Part shown: positions 17,275-25,622 of the stretch, piece by piece
Layout: the number at the start of each line of letters is the position of its first letter
Numbering within the stretch: the first letter of the stretch is position 1
Assembly (NCBI RefSeq): GCF_016278365.1
Contig: NZ_JADQBZ010000004.1
Span: 237,723 to 286,541 of the forward strand
Length of the DNA stretch: 48,819 nt
From: Methanolobus sp.
Lineage (GTDB): Archaea > Halobacteriota > Methanosarcinia > Methanosarcinales > Methanosarcinaceae
Direction of reading: 5' to 3'
The notes under the pieces: generated by a model
What the model saw: only the letters and a program-made list of their open reading frames with translations
Databases searched by the model: none
What the model was told of the DNA's origin: nothing
Translations under genes and position numbers: made by a program

Positions 17275-18144
17275 TTACCCGAATATCAGTTGTGCGGCTA
17301 TAACGCCTGCCATGCACATACCCAGGTTCAATACGATATTGAGCAATGAGTATTTCTTCTCTCCTTCCTCGAGGAGCCTGAAGGACTCGTAGGCAAATGT
17401 AGAAAAAGTTGTGAAAGAACCGAGTACTCCAATGCTCACAAGATATGTCATTGAACCGGACACTGATGAGAATGTCAATGCGGCAAGTACGAAGCTGCCT
17501 ATGACATTCACTGTAAGGGTGCCGGTATGGATTTCTCTGACCCTTGGAATGGCGCCGGCTACAAGGAACCTGAGAACTGCACCTGCAAATCCTCCAGTTC
17601 CCACAAGTAGCAGTTGAGTGCTGACCGCCAAACTTCCAGCCATGGACGGGAAAAGTATCAGTACAGATAGTCCGGCTATGCCATATACCATGTGACCCAC
17701 ATGCCTGCCCTTAAGAAGAGTCGTCAGCGTGCCTGGCAAGGGGAAAACAAATCTCTTATCCTTCAGGTCGGTAAGGTATATCACAATCCCTCTTCCCATG
17801 AAAACCCCTGCAACCGTAAGTACTATGTTCTCAATGATGTTCAGGGATGCATCCAGGGGTGGCATCTGAAAGGTTTGCACTGCAAAAGTAGAGAATGTTG
17901 TAAAAGATCCCAGGAATCCTATTCCGAAGAACATCTTCGCTTTAGGAGTGACATAACCGAGATACTCGGAGTTATATAGCAAAAAGCCCAGCAGAATGCT
18001 GCCGAGCACATTGACCAAAAGCGTTGCTGTGGCCGGGCTGAAATGTCCTGAAAATGCAAACCTGATTGTTGCGCCCAGCACGCCCCCAGCTCCTATTACA
18101 AACAGGGACTGGCACCTCTCCTGAAATGTGGCTTCTTTACTCAA
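17275..18144 (-). CDS. crcB: Fused double-domain Fluc/CrcB fluoride channel with inverting linker helix
   Basis: 289 residues, about twice a normal Fluc subunit. Domain 1 (about 1-124) has GGVLGATIRF at 20-29, the pore Asn45 in LLVNVLGS and FLGSFTTFSTF at 77-87. Domain 2 (about 178-289) repeats these as GGFAGAVLRF at 184-193, Asn213 in LTVNVIGS and VLGSFTTFSTF at 240-250. The linker (125-177) contains one extra hydrophobic helix (about 152-172). Single-domain Fluc proteins work as antiparallel dimers; with four helices per domain, one added helix would place domain 2 upside down. All key residues are kept in both halves, so both pores could be active. The start is a TTG overlapping the moeA stop by eight bases. 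It exports toxic fluoride. Confidence 0.93.
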   Translation of the reverse strand: MSKEATFQERCQSLFVIGAGGVLGATIRFAFSGHFSPATATLLVNVLGSILLGFLLYNSEYLGYVTPKAKMFFGIGFLGSFTTFSTFAVQTFQMPPLDASLNIIENIVLTVAGVFMGRGIVIYLTDLKDKRFVFPLPGTLTTLLKGRHVGHMVYGIAGLSVLILFPSMAGSLAVSTQLLLVGTGGFAGAVLRFLVAGAIPRVREIHTGTLTVNVIGSFVLAALTFSSVSGSMTYLVSIGVLGSFTTFSTFAYESFRLLEEGEKKYSLLNIVLNLGMCMAGVIAAQLIFG

Positions 18145-19333
18145 TCAATACAACATCCACTTCATTTCCTTCTTCGTATCCTTCCACGTTCTCAGGTATG
18201 ATTACAAAACCGTTGGATTTGGCGATGGAACTCAGGATTCCCGCTCCTGCGGTCATCAGAGGCCGGGCTGTATTACCTTCCAGTATCACCCTTGCGTAGC
18301 TCACATAACCTTCCCTTGAGTTTATCTTGCCTGTAAGTTTTGCCTTTACGGTGATATCAGGCATCTGCGGGATGTTTCCTTTTTTGCGTATAGCCGGCTT
18401 ACCGAAAGCAAAGAGTGCTACAAGCCCTGCGGCAGGATATCCGGGCATGCACAGTACAGGTACATCGCCGATGATTCCAAGTGCTGTCGGTTTCCCGGGG
18501 CTTAAACCCACGCCGTGCACAAGCTTCCTGCCCATGGAAGCCACTACCTCGGGCACATAGTCTTTTTCACCAACAGATGTCCCGCCGGAGATAACTATGA
18601 AGTCCGCATCCATATTCTCTGAGATAGCCTGCTTTATAAGTTCCCTGTCCTCGGGAACGATTGCACAGTACCGCGGCAGTGCACCCCACTGATGGATATA
18701 CAGGCCTATCATGAGGCTGTTGATGTCTAATGTCTTCCCCGGAGGTGGCACCTCGCTGCTGCTCTCAAGCGGGATAAGGTCATTACCTGTGGGAATGATG
18801 GCAACCAGTGGCTTGGAATAAATTTTTATCTCCCTTATTCCAAGGGAAGCGAGCACTGCTATATCGCAGGGTCGCAGCAGATGGCCTTTGTAGAATATGA
18901 TCTCATTCTGCCTCACATCCTCGCCTATGCCGCCTATATTCTTTCCCGGATGGACCTGTGCGCGCACTTCTATCATATCTCCGATACATATTGTATCCTC
19001 TTCCATTAGTACGGCATCGGCAGCATCAGGTACACAGGCTCCCGTATTCATTCTGCAACAAATGCCTTCTTCCACTTCATCATGGACCTGTAGCATGACT
19101 GGATTTGTGGGTGAAGCACCCAGGGCATCAACGGAACGGACGGCATAGCCATCCATTGCAGAGCGACGGTAGTGAGGTACATTTCTCGGTGCAAGTATGC
19201 TGGTTGCAAGCACCCTTCCCACGCCTTCATCTATTGCGATTGTATCGGTTCGTTCCAGAGGATGTATGGTGCCAAGGAACTTCTCTTTTGCTTCATTCAC
19301 ACTGCTGCGTTCTTTAATTATCCTGCTGTCCAT
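18137..19333 (-). CDS. moeA: Molybdopterin molybdenumtransferase MoeA
   Basis: 398 residues, the normal length. The N-terminal domains carry IHPLERTDTIAIDEGVGRVL and PHYRRSAMDGYAVRS. The MoaB-like domain carries the signature FIVISGGTSVGEKDYV near residue 245 and CMPGYPAAGLVAL. The C-terminal domain IV ends in EGNEVDVVLIE. MoeA inserts molybdate (or tungstate) into adenylated molybdopterin, completing the cofactor of formylmethanofuran dehydrogenase. The ATG at 19333 has GGGGG six bases upstream. It follows moaD by 18 bases and overlaps the Fluc gene, forming a moaD-moeA-crcB unit. Confidence 0.95.
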   Translation of the reverse strand: MDSRIIKERSSVNEAKEKFLGTIHPLERTDTIAIDEGVGRVLATSILAPRNVPHYRRSAMDGYAVRSVDALGASPTNPVMLQVHDEVEEGICCRMNTGACVPDAADAVLMEEDTICIGDMIEVRAQVHPGKNIGGIGEDVRQNEIIFYKGHLLRPCDIAVLASLGIREIKIYSKPLVAIIPTGNDLIPLESSSEVPPPGKTLDINSLMIGLYIHQWGALPRYCAIVPEDRELIKQAISENMDADFIVISGGTSVGEKDYVPEVVASMGRKLVHGVGLSPGKPTALGIIGDVPVLCMPGYPAAGLVALFAFGKPAIRKKGNIPQMPDITVKAKLTGKINSREGYVSYARVILEGNTARPLMTAGAGILSSIAKSNGFVIIPENVEGYEEGNEVDVVLIE

Positions 19334-19351
19334 GCTTGCCCCCTGTAACGC

Positions 19352-19636
19352 TCATCCGCCGGATACAGGCGGGAAAACCCCGACCTCATCTCCATCGTTA
19401 ACTTCTGTTGCGAGGTTTTCCATGTGTATGATGTTGTCTCCGTTCAGGAATACGTTGATGTATCCACGAAGATTGAGTTCATCTCCTGATCTTTCAAAAA
19501 CTATCTCCTTTAAGGCGGGGTACTGGTCTGTAAGGGAAAAAAGTACTTCCTCTATGTTATTCCCGCTGAGCATAATCATGGACTCACCTGCGATTTCTCT
19601 CAGGTTTGCAAATAGTTTGACCTTGACCGTTGCCAT
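19352..19636 (-). CDS. moaD: MoaD/ThiS-family sulfur carrier protein
   Basis: 94 residues, ending in the PPVSGG tail required for C-terminal adenylation and thiocarboxylate formation. The start TVKVKLFANLREIAG and the FLNGDNI and DGDEVGVFPP segments are typical of the ubiquitin-like MoaD fold. Placement 18 bases upstream of moeA supports a role in molybdopterin synthesis as sulfur donor, rather than in thiamine or tRNA thiolation. The promoter is probably in the AT-rich 19640-19740 region, next to the 3' end of tRNA-Pro. Confidence 0.92.
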   Translation of the reverse strand: MATVKVKLFANLREIAGESMIMLSGNNIEEVLFSLTDQYPALKEIVFERSGDELNLRGYINVFLNGDNIIHMENLATEVNDGDEVGVFPPVSGG

Positions 19637-19742
19637 GGAACCTTATTCTAAACGTATAATTAATAAATCTATTCCAGTTCGGAAATTTCAGACAAAAATA
19701 TGTGCCATGTAAATGTGTGACATATTTGAAAATTTGAATAAA

Positions 19743-19820
19743 TGGTGGGATAGCGCGGATTTGAACCGCGGTCCAAGCGTCCCAAACGCTCGAGGATGGA
19801 CCAAGCTACCCTACTATCCC
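19743..19820 (-). tRNA. tRNA-Pro (anticodon TGG), CCA encoded
   Basis: Acceptor stem GGGATAG (from 19820 downwards) pairs with CTATCCC, followed by discriminator A and an encoded CCA. The anticodon arm is GAGCG-TTTGGGA-CGCTT with anticodon TGG and G37. The T-arm is CGCGG-TTCAAAT-CCGCG. It lies about 110 bases downstream of the ABC-2 permease gene on the same strand. Confidence 0.95.
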
Positions 19821-19931
19821 ATTTTGATTCAGAAGGGTAGCTCCTCAATATACTTTCTCGGTTAAATAGATTTCGTGAGAAAATACCCTGATGCAGGGCA
19901 GTCCTATCAATGATATATAAATGCCCGGGCT

Positions 19932-20705
19932 CTAATGGTCGCCTGCCCTGTCGAATGACCAGCTGCCAAGCAGTATCATGGTAAGTGCGAATACTATTAT
20001 GACTGTCATGGAACGCATGATCGGTATTTCGGATACGCCAAGAAGCGCCCACCTGAGAGCTTCCACACCATAGGTGAGGGGGTTGAGCTGAACAGGTATG
20101 CTTAGCCATGAAGGAAGGTTGGCCATGGGATAGAATGCCGTGCTTGCCATCAGTGTAGGGAACGTGATGAATGTCATCATCATCTGGAAGCCTTCATGGG
20201 ATTCTATCCTTGACGCAAGGGTGATCCCAAGTCCGATGAAGCCCATGCCTGTAATGAACATTATCAGGATGCTTAATATCTGCCCCATGACAGATGTGTA
20301 GTCTACAATGAACAGTCCGCTGATGATCATAAGCAGTGTTCCCTGCACCATAGCTGCTGTCACGCCGCCTGCAGCTTTCCCCAGGGCTGTGTAGAATCGG
20401 CTTACTGGCGCCACAAGTATCTCTTTGAGAAAACCGAACTCCCGGTCCCATATGATGGAAACACCACCCATGAGCGAGGCGAACAGCACAGACATGCCAA
20501 TGATGCCCGGGGCCATATAATCAATGTAACTGCCATTGCGCATTGTCATTGTGCTTCCCAGGGCAGACCCCATTATGACAAGAAAAAACAACGGCGTGGC
20601 AAGTGACCCGATTATCCTTGAGCGTGAGCGGCGGTATCGGAGCATCTCCCGAAGCCAGAGAGTGAAGACAGTGTTCATACTATGCTTCATTCCGGTGAGG
20701 GCCAT
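19932..20705 (-). CDS. ABC-2 type transporter permease
   Basis: 257 residues with six hydrophobic segments. The cytoplasmic start WLREMLRYRRSRSRIIGSLATPLFFLVIMG, the central IIWDREFGFLKEILVAPVSR and the C-terminal NPLTYGVEALRWALLG are the standard ABC-2 permease signatures (drug, polysaccharide or lipid export). No matching ATP-binding protein is encoded nearby, so the partner is elsewhere or the gene is the last cistron of a split operon. The start at 20705 follows ubiX by one base and has GGAG five bases upstream, inside the end of ubiX. Substrate unknown. Confidence 0.9.
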   Translation of the reverse strand: MALTGMKHSMNTVFTLWLREMLRYRRSRSRIIGSLATPLFFLVIMGSALGSTMTMRNGSYIDYMAPGIIGMSVLFASLMGGVSIIWDREFGFLKEILVAPVSRFYTALGKAAGGVTAAMVQGTLLMIISGLFIVDYTSVMGQILSILIMFITGMGFIGLGITLASRIESHEGFQMMMTFITFPTLMASTAFYPMANLPSWLSIPVQLNPLTYGVEALRWALLGVSEIPIMRSMTVIIVFALTMILLGSWSFDRAGDH

Positions 20706-20706
20706 A

Positions 20707-21258
20707 TTATCTCCAGCGTTTGTACACTTCGTTATCGATGCCCATGAGGTCCAGTGCCCTGCCTGCCATGGAGTTGACCAGATCGTCTATTGTCTGCGGC
20801 CTGGAGTAAAAACCGGGACATGCAGGCAGTATTATTGCCCCTGCCCTTTCGATTTTGAGCATGTTTTCCAGGTGTATCTGGTTGAATGGCGTCTCTCTGG
20901 GCATCAGGACAAGCCTTCTCCTCTCTTTCAGGCACACATCCGCCGCGCGCCCCAGCAGGTTATTGGACATGCCACAGGCGATCTCACCCAGCGTTTTCAT
21001 GCTGCAGGGGGCGACCAGCATCCCGGCGAACCGGTGAGATCCGCTAGCAATAGGCGCTGTAAGCTCTCCTTCCCCATATACATGGCTTGCCAGGTCTTCT
21101 ATCTCAATGACAGAATAATCGGTTTCAATCTCTATTATCTGCTTTGCGGTCTTAGTTATGACAAGGTGGGTTACAATATCCATTTTAGAAAGAATCTCCA
21201 ATAACCTTATTCCGTATATGGAACCTGATGCACCGCTTATACCAATGACTATTTCCAT
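20707..21258 (-). CDS. ubiX: UbiX-family flavin prenyltransferase
   Basis: 183 residues. It opens with VIGISGASGSIYGIRLLE, the FMN phosphate-binding start of the family, and has LVAPCSMKTLGEIACGMSNN near residue 80, RRRLVLMPRETPFNQIHLENM near 115 and PACPGFYSRPQTIDDLV near 145. It attaches a dimethylallyl group to FMN to make prenyl-FMN, the cofactor of UbiD-type decarboxylases; no UbiD gene is in the window. A strong AGGAGGAT site lies six bases before the ATG. It overlaps the upstream LpdD-like gene by ten bases. Confidence 0.95.
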   Translation of the reverse strand: MEIVIGISGASGSIYGIRLLEILSKMDIVTHLVITKTAKQIIEIETDYSVIEIEDLASHVYGEGELTAPIASGSHRFAGMLVAPCSMKTLGEIACGMSNNLLGRAADVCLKERRRLVLMPRETPFNQIHLENMLKIERAGAIILPACPGFYSRPQTIDDLVNSMAGRALDLMGIDNEVYKRWR

Positions 21259-21638
21259 TTTTTATCCTCCTGCAGGATGTTTGATAGTTCCTCTATCATC
21301 CCTTCTGAAACGTGAATTATCTCCTCTATCTCTTTTTTAGTAATACTGTCCACATGGATACCAACTATAAATACAGTCGTCGAGCGACTGGCTTCACTCA
21401 ACTGCCTCGCTCCCTTAAGAGCGAGTTCATCTTCCCTGTGTCCGGGTGCGGTTATCACGGAGGATGAAGCACGTCCTGATATGCTGTCAAAGCTACCTAA
21501 TGCCACCGCCCCCACATGTGCCTTGCCGCCAGTAAGCCGCGCGCTATAGTCGCTGCCTAACTTTTCCCATTCAAGTAAAAGGGCTGTTCTACCTAAAACA
21601 CGCTCTATGCGCTGGCAGGGAAATTGGCGGCTTTCCAA
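21249..21638 (-). CDS. Probable LpdD-like prenyl-FMN chaperone
   Basis: 129 residues with a TTG start at 21638, strongly supported by GGAGG six bases upstream at the end of the HD gene. The central part reads GGKAHVGAVALGSFD, SSVITAPGHREDELALKGA and TVFIVGIHVDSITKKEIEEI, a pattern I associate from memory with LpdD-like proteins that help prenylated FMN reach UbiD enzymes. The genetic link to ubiX (ten-base overlap, same strand) supports this. The first 35 residues are less conserved-looking. The identification rests on recollection of the family and context. Confidence 0.65.
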   Translation of the reverse strand: MESRQFPCQRIERVLGRTALLLEWEKLGSDYSARLTGGKAHVGAVALGSFDSISGRASSSVITAPGHREDELALKGARQLSEASRSTTVFIVGIHVDSITKKEIEEIIHVSEGMIEELSNILQEDKKWK

Positions 21639-21639
21639 G

Positions 21640-22842
21640 CTATGCCTCCAGGTCCGTCAAACGGAACTGTCTTGTTTCTCTCTTGATATCAAAGAAGTCC
21701 CTCGCAGCTCTTCCTACTGCTTCACGGTTCTCCTGTGTGGTGTAGACTCCCATCTTCCAGTTATCCCTGTGAGCCTGCTCCAGTGTTGCCACAACATGCG
21801 ATGCCTCATCCAGGCGCAGCATCCTTCCGTTCATCTTGACAAGCGCTTTCATTTCGACTATCTCAGGGTCCCTGGGTATATCGATGAGGACTTCCTTGCT
21901 GTCAATGCCCACAATGTCGGCAATCTCGGCTTCGATGCGCCGGACGTTTTTGCGCTGCTTGAGTACGCCTTCCCCTACGTCCTCAAAACCAACATAAAGA
22001 GCTCTCTTGTACAGTTTCCTGTCATCAAGTCTTGCTGCAAGTTCTCCGGCATAGCCGTTATTGTTACGGATGGTCTCGAATATCCTGGCGTCGTCCATCC
22101 TCCTCAGCTCAAAGGGGTCAAGTACTCCCTGCTGGATGAGATCTTCAACAGCCCTGACAAACATTGTCTCAGCGATCCTGGACACATGATGGTAATATAC
22201 CGAAGGATGCATCAGGAATCTGGAGACAAGCAGCGATTCCGCAGCCTTTACGCCCCCTGCGGCGACAACCAGTTTGTTCTCATAGAACTGCATCTCGTTT
22301 ATCAGCCTTGCATGGTCCACAAGCCCGAATGCAACGCCCGTATAATGTGAATCCCTCACAAGATAGTCCATTTTATCCACATCTATCTCGCTGTTGAGTA
22401 TTTTGCCAAAATCCGTCTGCCCCTGGATGTGCCTCTCGACCTTTACGGGATTGATGCCATGTTCGCTCAATATCTCGGCAATTTCTCCCTTTTTCAATAT
22501 GTCTCGTATATCTTCGTGTCCCTGTCTGGTATAGTGCTTCACCAGCCCTTCGGTCACATGAGAGAAAGGCCCGTGTCCGAGATCATGCAGCAAGGCAGCA
22601 ACCCGCAGTTCCTCTTTTTCTTCCCCTGTGACGGTGTCTATCCTGGATGTGAGCATACCTGCGAGATGCATCACCCCGAGGGAATGTTCAAAACGGGTGT
22701 GGTTAGCTCCCGGATAGACCAGGTTTGAAAGCCCCAGCTGACTTATTCTGCGGAGGCGCTGCATTGGAGAAGAATCAATCAGAGCCATGGTGAGGGCGTC
22801 AAGTTCTATATATCCATGTATAGGATCACGGATGACTTTCAT
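21640..22842 (-). CDS. HD-domain phosphohydrolase (dGTPase-like)
   Basis: 400 residues. The N-terminus MKVIRDPIHGYIELD is typical of the SAMHD1/dGTPase-like HD family in archaea. The metal-binding HD signature appears as RFEHSLGVMHLAGML (first His), AALLHDLGHGPFSH (His-Asp pair), and a later Asp in DKMDYLVRDSHYTG. These enzymes cleave nucleotides, often dNTPs to nucleoside and triphosphate; the substrate here is not known. It is the first gene of a minus-strand unit HD-LpdD-ubiX-permease. It is divergent from cofD, and the 83 bases between them are AT-rich and probably contain both promoters. Confidence 0.9.
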   Translation of the reverse strand: MKVIRDPIHGYIELDALTMALIDSSPMQRLRRISQLGLSNLVYPGANHTRFEHSLGVMHLAGMLTSRIDTVTGEEKEELRVAALLHDLGHGPFSHVTEGLVKHYTRQGHEDIRDILKKGEIAEILSEHGINPVKVERHIQGQTDFGKILNSEIDVDKMDYLVRDSHYTGVAFGLVDHARLINEMQFYENKLVVAAGGVKAAESLLVSRFLMHPSVYYHHVSRIAETMFVRAVEDLIQQGVLDPFELRRMDDARIFETIRNNNGYAGELAARLDDRKLYKRALYVGFEDVGEGVLKQRKNVRRIEAEIADIVGIDSKEVLIDIPRDPEIVEMKALVKMNGRMLRLDEASHVVATLEQAHRDNWKMGVYTTQENREAVGRAARDFFDIKRETRQFRLTDLEA

Positions 22843-22925
22843 ATATTTTAAATATATTTCATGGTATAAATGCTATCTTGATTGCTATCCATTCATTATT
22901 ACGATAAGCGCAGAGAGGAATTAAT

Positions 22926-23843
22926 ATGCTGGTACTATCAGGCGGGACAGGAACTCCAAAATTGTTGAATGGCCTTCGGAAAGTGATGCCTGAAGAGGAC
23001 ATTACTGTGATTGTGAATACTGCAGAGGATCTGTGGGTTTCCGGTAATCTGGTAACTCCTGATATCGACACGGTGCTTTATATGTTCTCGGACAGGATTG
23101 ACATTGATAAATGGTGGGGTGTGGCAGACGATACTTTTCGCACATATGAACTCATGAAGTCGCTAGGACACAGGGAAAGAATGATGCTGGGTGACCTTGA
23201 CCGTGCAACACACATCATCCGCACAGAGTACTTGCGCAATGGTTATTCGCTGACCGATTCCATCAGGAGTTTGTCAGCCTCCATGGGGATAAAAGCCAAA
23301 GTGCTGCCTATGTCAGATGATCAGGTCGCGACAATAATAGTCACTCCGGCAGGAAAGATGCATTTCCAGGATTTCTGGATATCTGATCATGGGGAGCCTG
23401 AAGTGCTGGATGTGTTTCAGGAAGGGATAGGAACGGCAACGATATCACCTGCTGTCCTGGAAGCCCTGGGGACTGAGGAGCATATTCTTATAGGTCCAAG
23501 CAATCCGATAACAAGCATCGGTCCGATAATCGGATTACCGGGGATGGTGGACATCCTCAGGAAAAAGAAGGTCATTGCAGTCAGCCCCATTATTGGAAAT
23601 GAACCAGTGAGTGGCCCTGCCGGAAAACTGATGCAGTCAAAAGGATTCCCTGTATCATCTCTGGGTGTGGCAGCCTGCTACAGGGAGTTCCTGGATGTAC
23701 TGTTTATAGATGAGCGAGACACAGCAGATGAATCCATGTTTGCGGACCTGGGCTGCAAAGTGGTGCGCGCCGATACTCTCATGAGGACCCGGGAAATAAG
23801 TATGGATCTATCCCGCCTGGTAATGGAACAGTTCAATGCCTGA
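22926..23843 (+). CDS. cofD: 2-phospho-L-lactate transferase (F420 biosynthesis)
   Basis: 305 residues, full length. The start MLVLSGGTGTPKLLNGL is the glycine-rich substrate-binding motif of CofD. IVNTAEDLWVSGNLVTPDID and GLPGMVDILRKKKVIAVSPI are also diagnostic. The enzyme joins the phospholactyl group to the deazaflavin FO to form F420-0, the precursor of the hydride carrier F420 that methanogenesis requires. GAGG lies seven bases before the ATG. It heads the plus-strand run that continues to the chelatase genes. TGCCTGA at 23837-23843 and TCAGGCA at 23852-23858 form a hairpin around the stop codon, possibly a weak terminator. Confidence 0.97.
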   Translation: MLVLSGGTGTPKLLNGLRKVMPEEDITVIVNTAEDLWVSGNLVTPDIDTVLYMFSDRIDIDKWWGVADDTFRTYELMKSLGHRERMMLGDLDRATHIIRTEYLRNGYSLTDSIRSLSASMGIKAKVLPMSDDQVATIIVTPAGKMHFQDFWISDHGEPEVLDVFQEGIGTATISPAVLEALGTEEHILIGPSNPITSIGPIIGLPGMVDILRKKKVIAVSPIIGNEPVSGPAGKLMQSKGFPVSSLGVAACYREFLDVLFIDERDTADESMFADLGCKVVRADTLMRTREISMDLSRLVMEQFNA

Positions 23844-24042
23844 ATATCACTTCAGGCAGCTGGTTACTTTTCATGTATGATGTGCCGCCGGAGTTTTAGT
23901 TTCTCCCCTGAACACTCCCAGGAATGCCTGCTTTACATTTGGTTTTGCATTTGATTATAATAAATAGATTTTTATTATCCTACTATCATATTACTACTGA
24001 TATATTGCAAAAAGTTATTTAATATCTCTACAAGGTGAAATT

Positions 24043-24450
24043 GTGGGCGATGAATGGAAAATAGACCTTAAGATCCCTGATATAGGGACAATGATCACAC
24101 TTCTGGCAACTGCGATATGTTCAGTCATCCTGAGCGCGGCGGAGATCGCTTACACGATGATGTGGATAACTTCAGCTTACGAGAGGAATGGCAAGGACTT
24201 TTTTATCGATCTTCTGAATGCTAAGGCACTTACATGGACAGCGGAATACATAGTCGTTGCAGGTTCCCTCCTGCTCATATCGTCTCTTTTCTTCCTGCTT
24301 TCCATGGCCATTTCATTGTATGGGCTGAACACGCTTGCAAAAAAAGAAGACAAAAAGGTACACACAACTATTACTTTTACACTGTTTGTCATTGGAATGG
24401 TCTTACTTTTCATGGCGCTGATATCAGCAATAATACTGAGGTACCTGTAA
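24043..24450 (+). CDS. Small membrane protein, unknown
   Basis: 135 residues with a GTG start; AGGTG lies about six bases upstream. Three long hydrophobic segments are seen (about residues 10-45, 64-96 and 104-134), with a short charged loop KKEDKKV between the second and third. There are no recognisable catalytic motifs. It sits 38 bases before the ChlI-type gene and may be cotranscribed with it. I do not recognise the family. Confidence 0.7.
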   Translation: MGDEWKIDLKIPDIGTMITLLATAICSVILSAAEIAYTMMWITSAYERNGKDFFIDLLNAKALTWTAEYIVVAGSLLLISSLFFLLSMAISLYGLNTLAKKEDKKVHTTITFTLFVIGMVLLFMALISAIILRYL

Positions 24451-24487
24451 ACATGATTCTGTCATCCTTGCCAAGGAAGGCGATAAT

Positions 24488-25609
24488 ATGAGTTTGAACA
24501 TAAGTGGAACAATAAAAGAAGTCCCCAAAGAGATAGAAAAACCAGCCGGCTCTCTGGAGGATATCATCCGTCCGGTTACAAAGGTTGAAAGAGTGCTGTA
24601 TCCCATATCTGCTGTGGTGGGCCAGGAAAAGATGCTCAGGGCCCTTATCCTGAACACCATCAATCCCTCCATCGGCGGTGTGCTTATAAGGGGGCAGAAA
24701 GGAACCGCCAAGTCCACGGCAGTCAGGGGACTGGCCGAGATACTGCCTGAAATAGAAGTGGTGGAAGGATGCAAGTTCAACTGTGACCCTTCAGATACGG
24801 AGAAGATGTGCTGGGAATGCATAGACAAAAGGTCTAAGGGGACTCTGCGTATACAGAAGCGGCAGATGAAGGTCGTAGACCTGCCCGTGGGTGCTACCGA
24901 GGACAGGGTCGTGGGCAGCCTTGACATCGAGAAAGCTGTCCGGCAGGGTGTGCAGGCATTTGACCCTGGTATCCTTGCTATGGCAAACCGCGGCATATTA
25001 TATGTGGACGAGATCAACCTGCTTGATGATTTTGTTGTAGATGCGTTGCTGGATGCGGCAGCCATGGGTGTGAATACGGTTGAGCGCGAGGGTGTGAGTG
25101 TAAGCCATCCTGCAAATTTCATTATCGTAGGAAGCATGAACCCGGAAGAAGGAGAGCTAAGACCTCAGTTACTTGACAGGATTGCGCTGCAAGTGGAGGT
25201 CACAGGTATCTATGATGTTGAACTGCGTATTGAGATCGTGGAGAGGAGGAATCGCTTTAATGATGATCCTAAGCACTTCATGCGCGAGTTTGAGAGCGAA
25301 CAGGAAAAACTGCGCTCAAGGATACTCAAGGCTATGCAGCTGTTGCCAAGGGTAACGACCACGAGGGATAATCTGCGTACCATTGCGGAGATATGCATCG
25401 TTTTCAATGTGGACGGCCACCGGGCTGACATAATGATCGAGCGTACGGCACGCACTAATGCTGCCTATGAAGGGAGGGAGCGCATCACAAATGATGATAT
25501 CATCGAGGCTGCCGAAATGGTCCTGCCACACAGGATGCGCAAGAAGCCTTTCGAGGAAGAAGAGTTTAGCGCAGACCAGTTGCGTGCTGTAGTAGAAGGT
25601 AACTTGTGA
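24488..25609 (+). CDS. ChlI/BchI-type AAA+ chelatase ATPase subunit
   Basis: 373 residues. Walker A is GQKGTAKST near residue 75. A characteristic cysteine insert follows (GCKFNCDPSDTEKMCWEC). Walker B is GILYVDEINLLDD near residue 172, and an ANFIIVGSMNPEEGELRPQLLDR sensor region comes after it. This is the ATPase subunit of magnesium- or cobalt-chelatase-type complexes. The next gene encodes the VWA-containing partner, so the pair forms an I-D complex. In methanogens such pairs are thought to support metal insertion into corrinoids or other tetrapyrroles with CobN-like subunits, but no CobN is in the window. The start has AAGG about seven bases upstream. Confidence 0.92.
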   Translation: MSLNISGTIKEVPKEIEKPAGSLEDIIRPVTKVERVLYPISAVVGQEKMLRALILNTINPSIGGVLIRGQKGTAKSTAVRGLAEILPEIEVVEGCKFNCDPSDTEKMCWECIDKRSKGTLRIQKRQMKVVDLPVGATEDRVVGSLDIEKAVRQGVQAFDPGILAMANRGILYVDEINLLDDFVVDALLDAAAMGVNTVEREGVSVSHPANFIIVGSMNPEEGELRPQLLDRIALQVEVTGIYDVELRIEIVERRNRFNDDPKHFMREFESEQEKLRSRILKAMQLLPRVTTTRDNLRTIAEICIVFNVDGHRADIMIERTARTNAAYEGRERITNDDIIEAAEMVLPHRMRKKPFEEEEFSADQLRAVVEGNL

Positions 25610-25622
25610 CAGGGGTATTCAC

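Noticed and set aside
19700-20000. Possible integration site at tRNA-Pro, and likewise at tRNA-Gly (32894)
   Set aside because: No integrase, no duplicated tRNA 3' end and no foreign-looking block was found next to either tRNA.
21630-21645. Possible pyrrolysine read-through at the TAG stop of the HD gene
   Set aside because: The following frame is the start region of the next gene in a different phase, with its own ribosome binding site and TTG start; no support for read-through.
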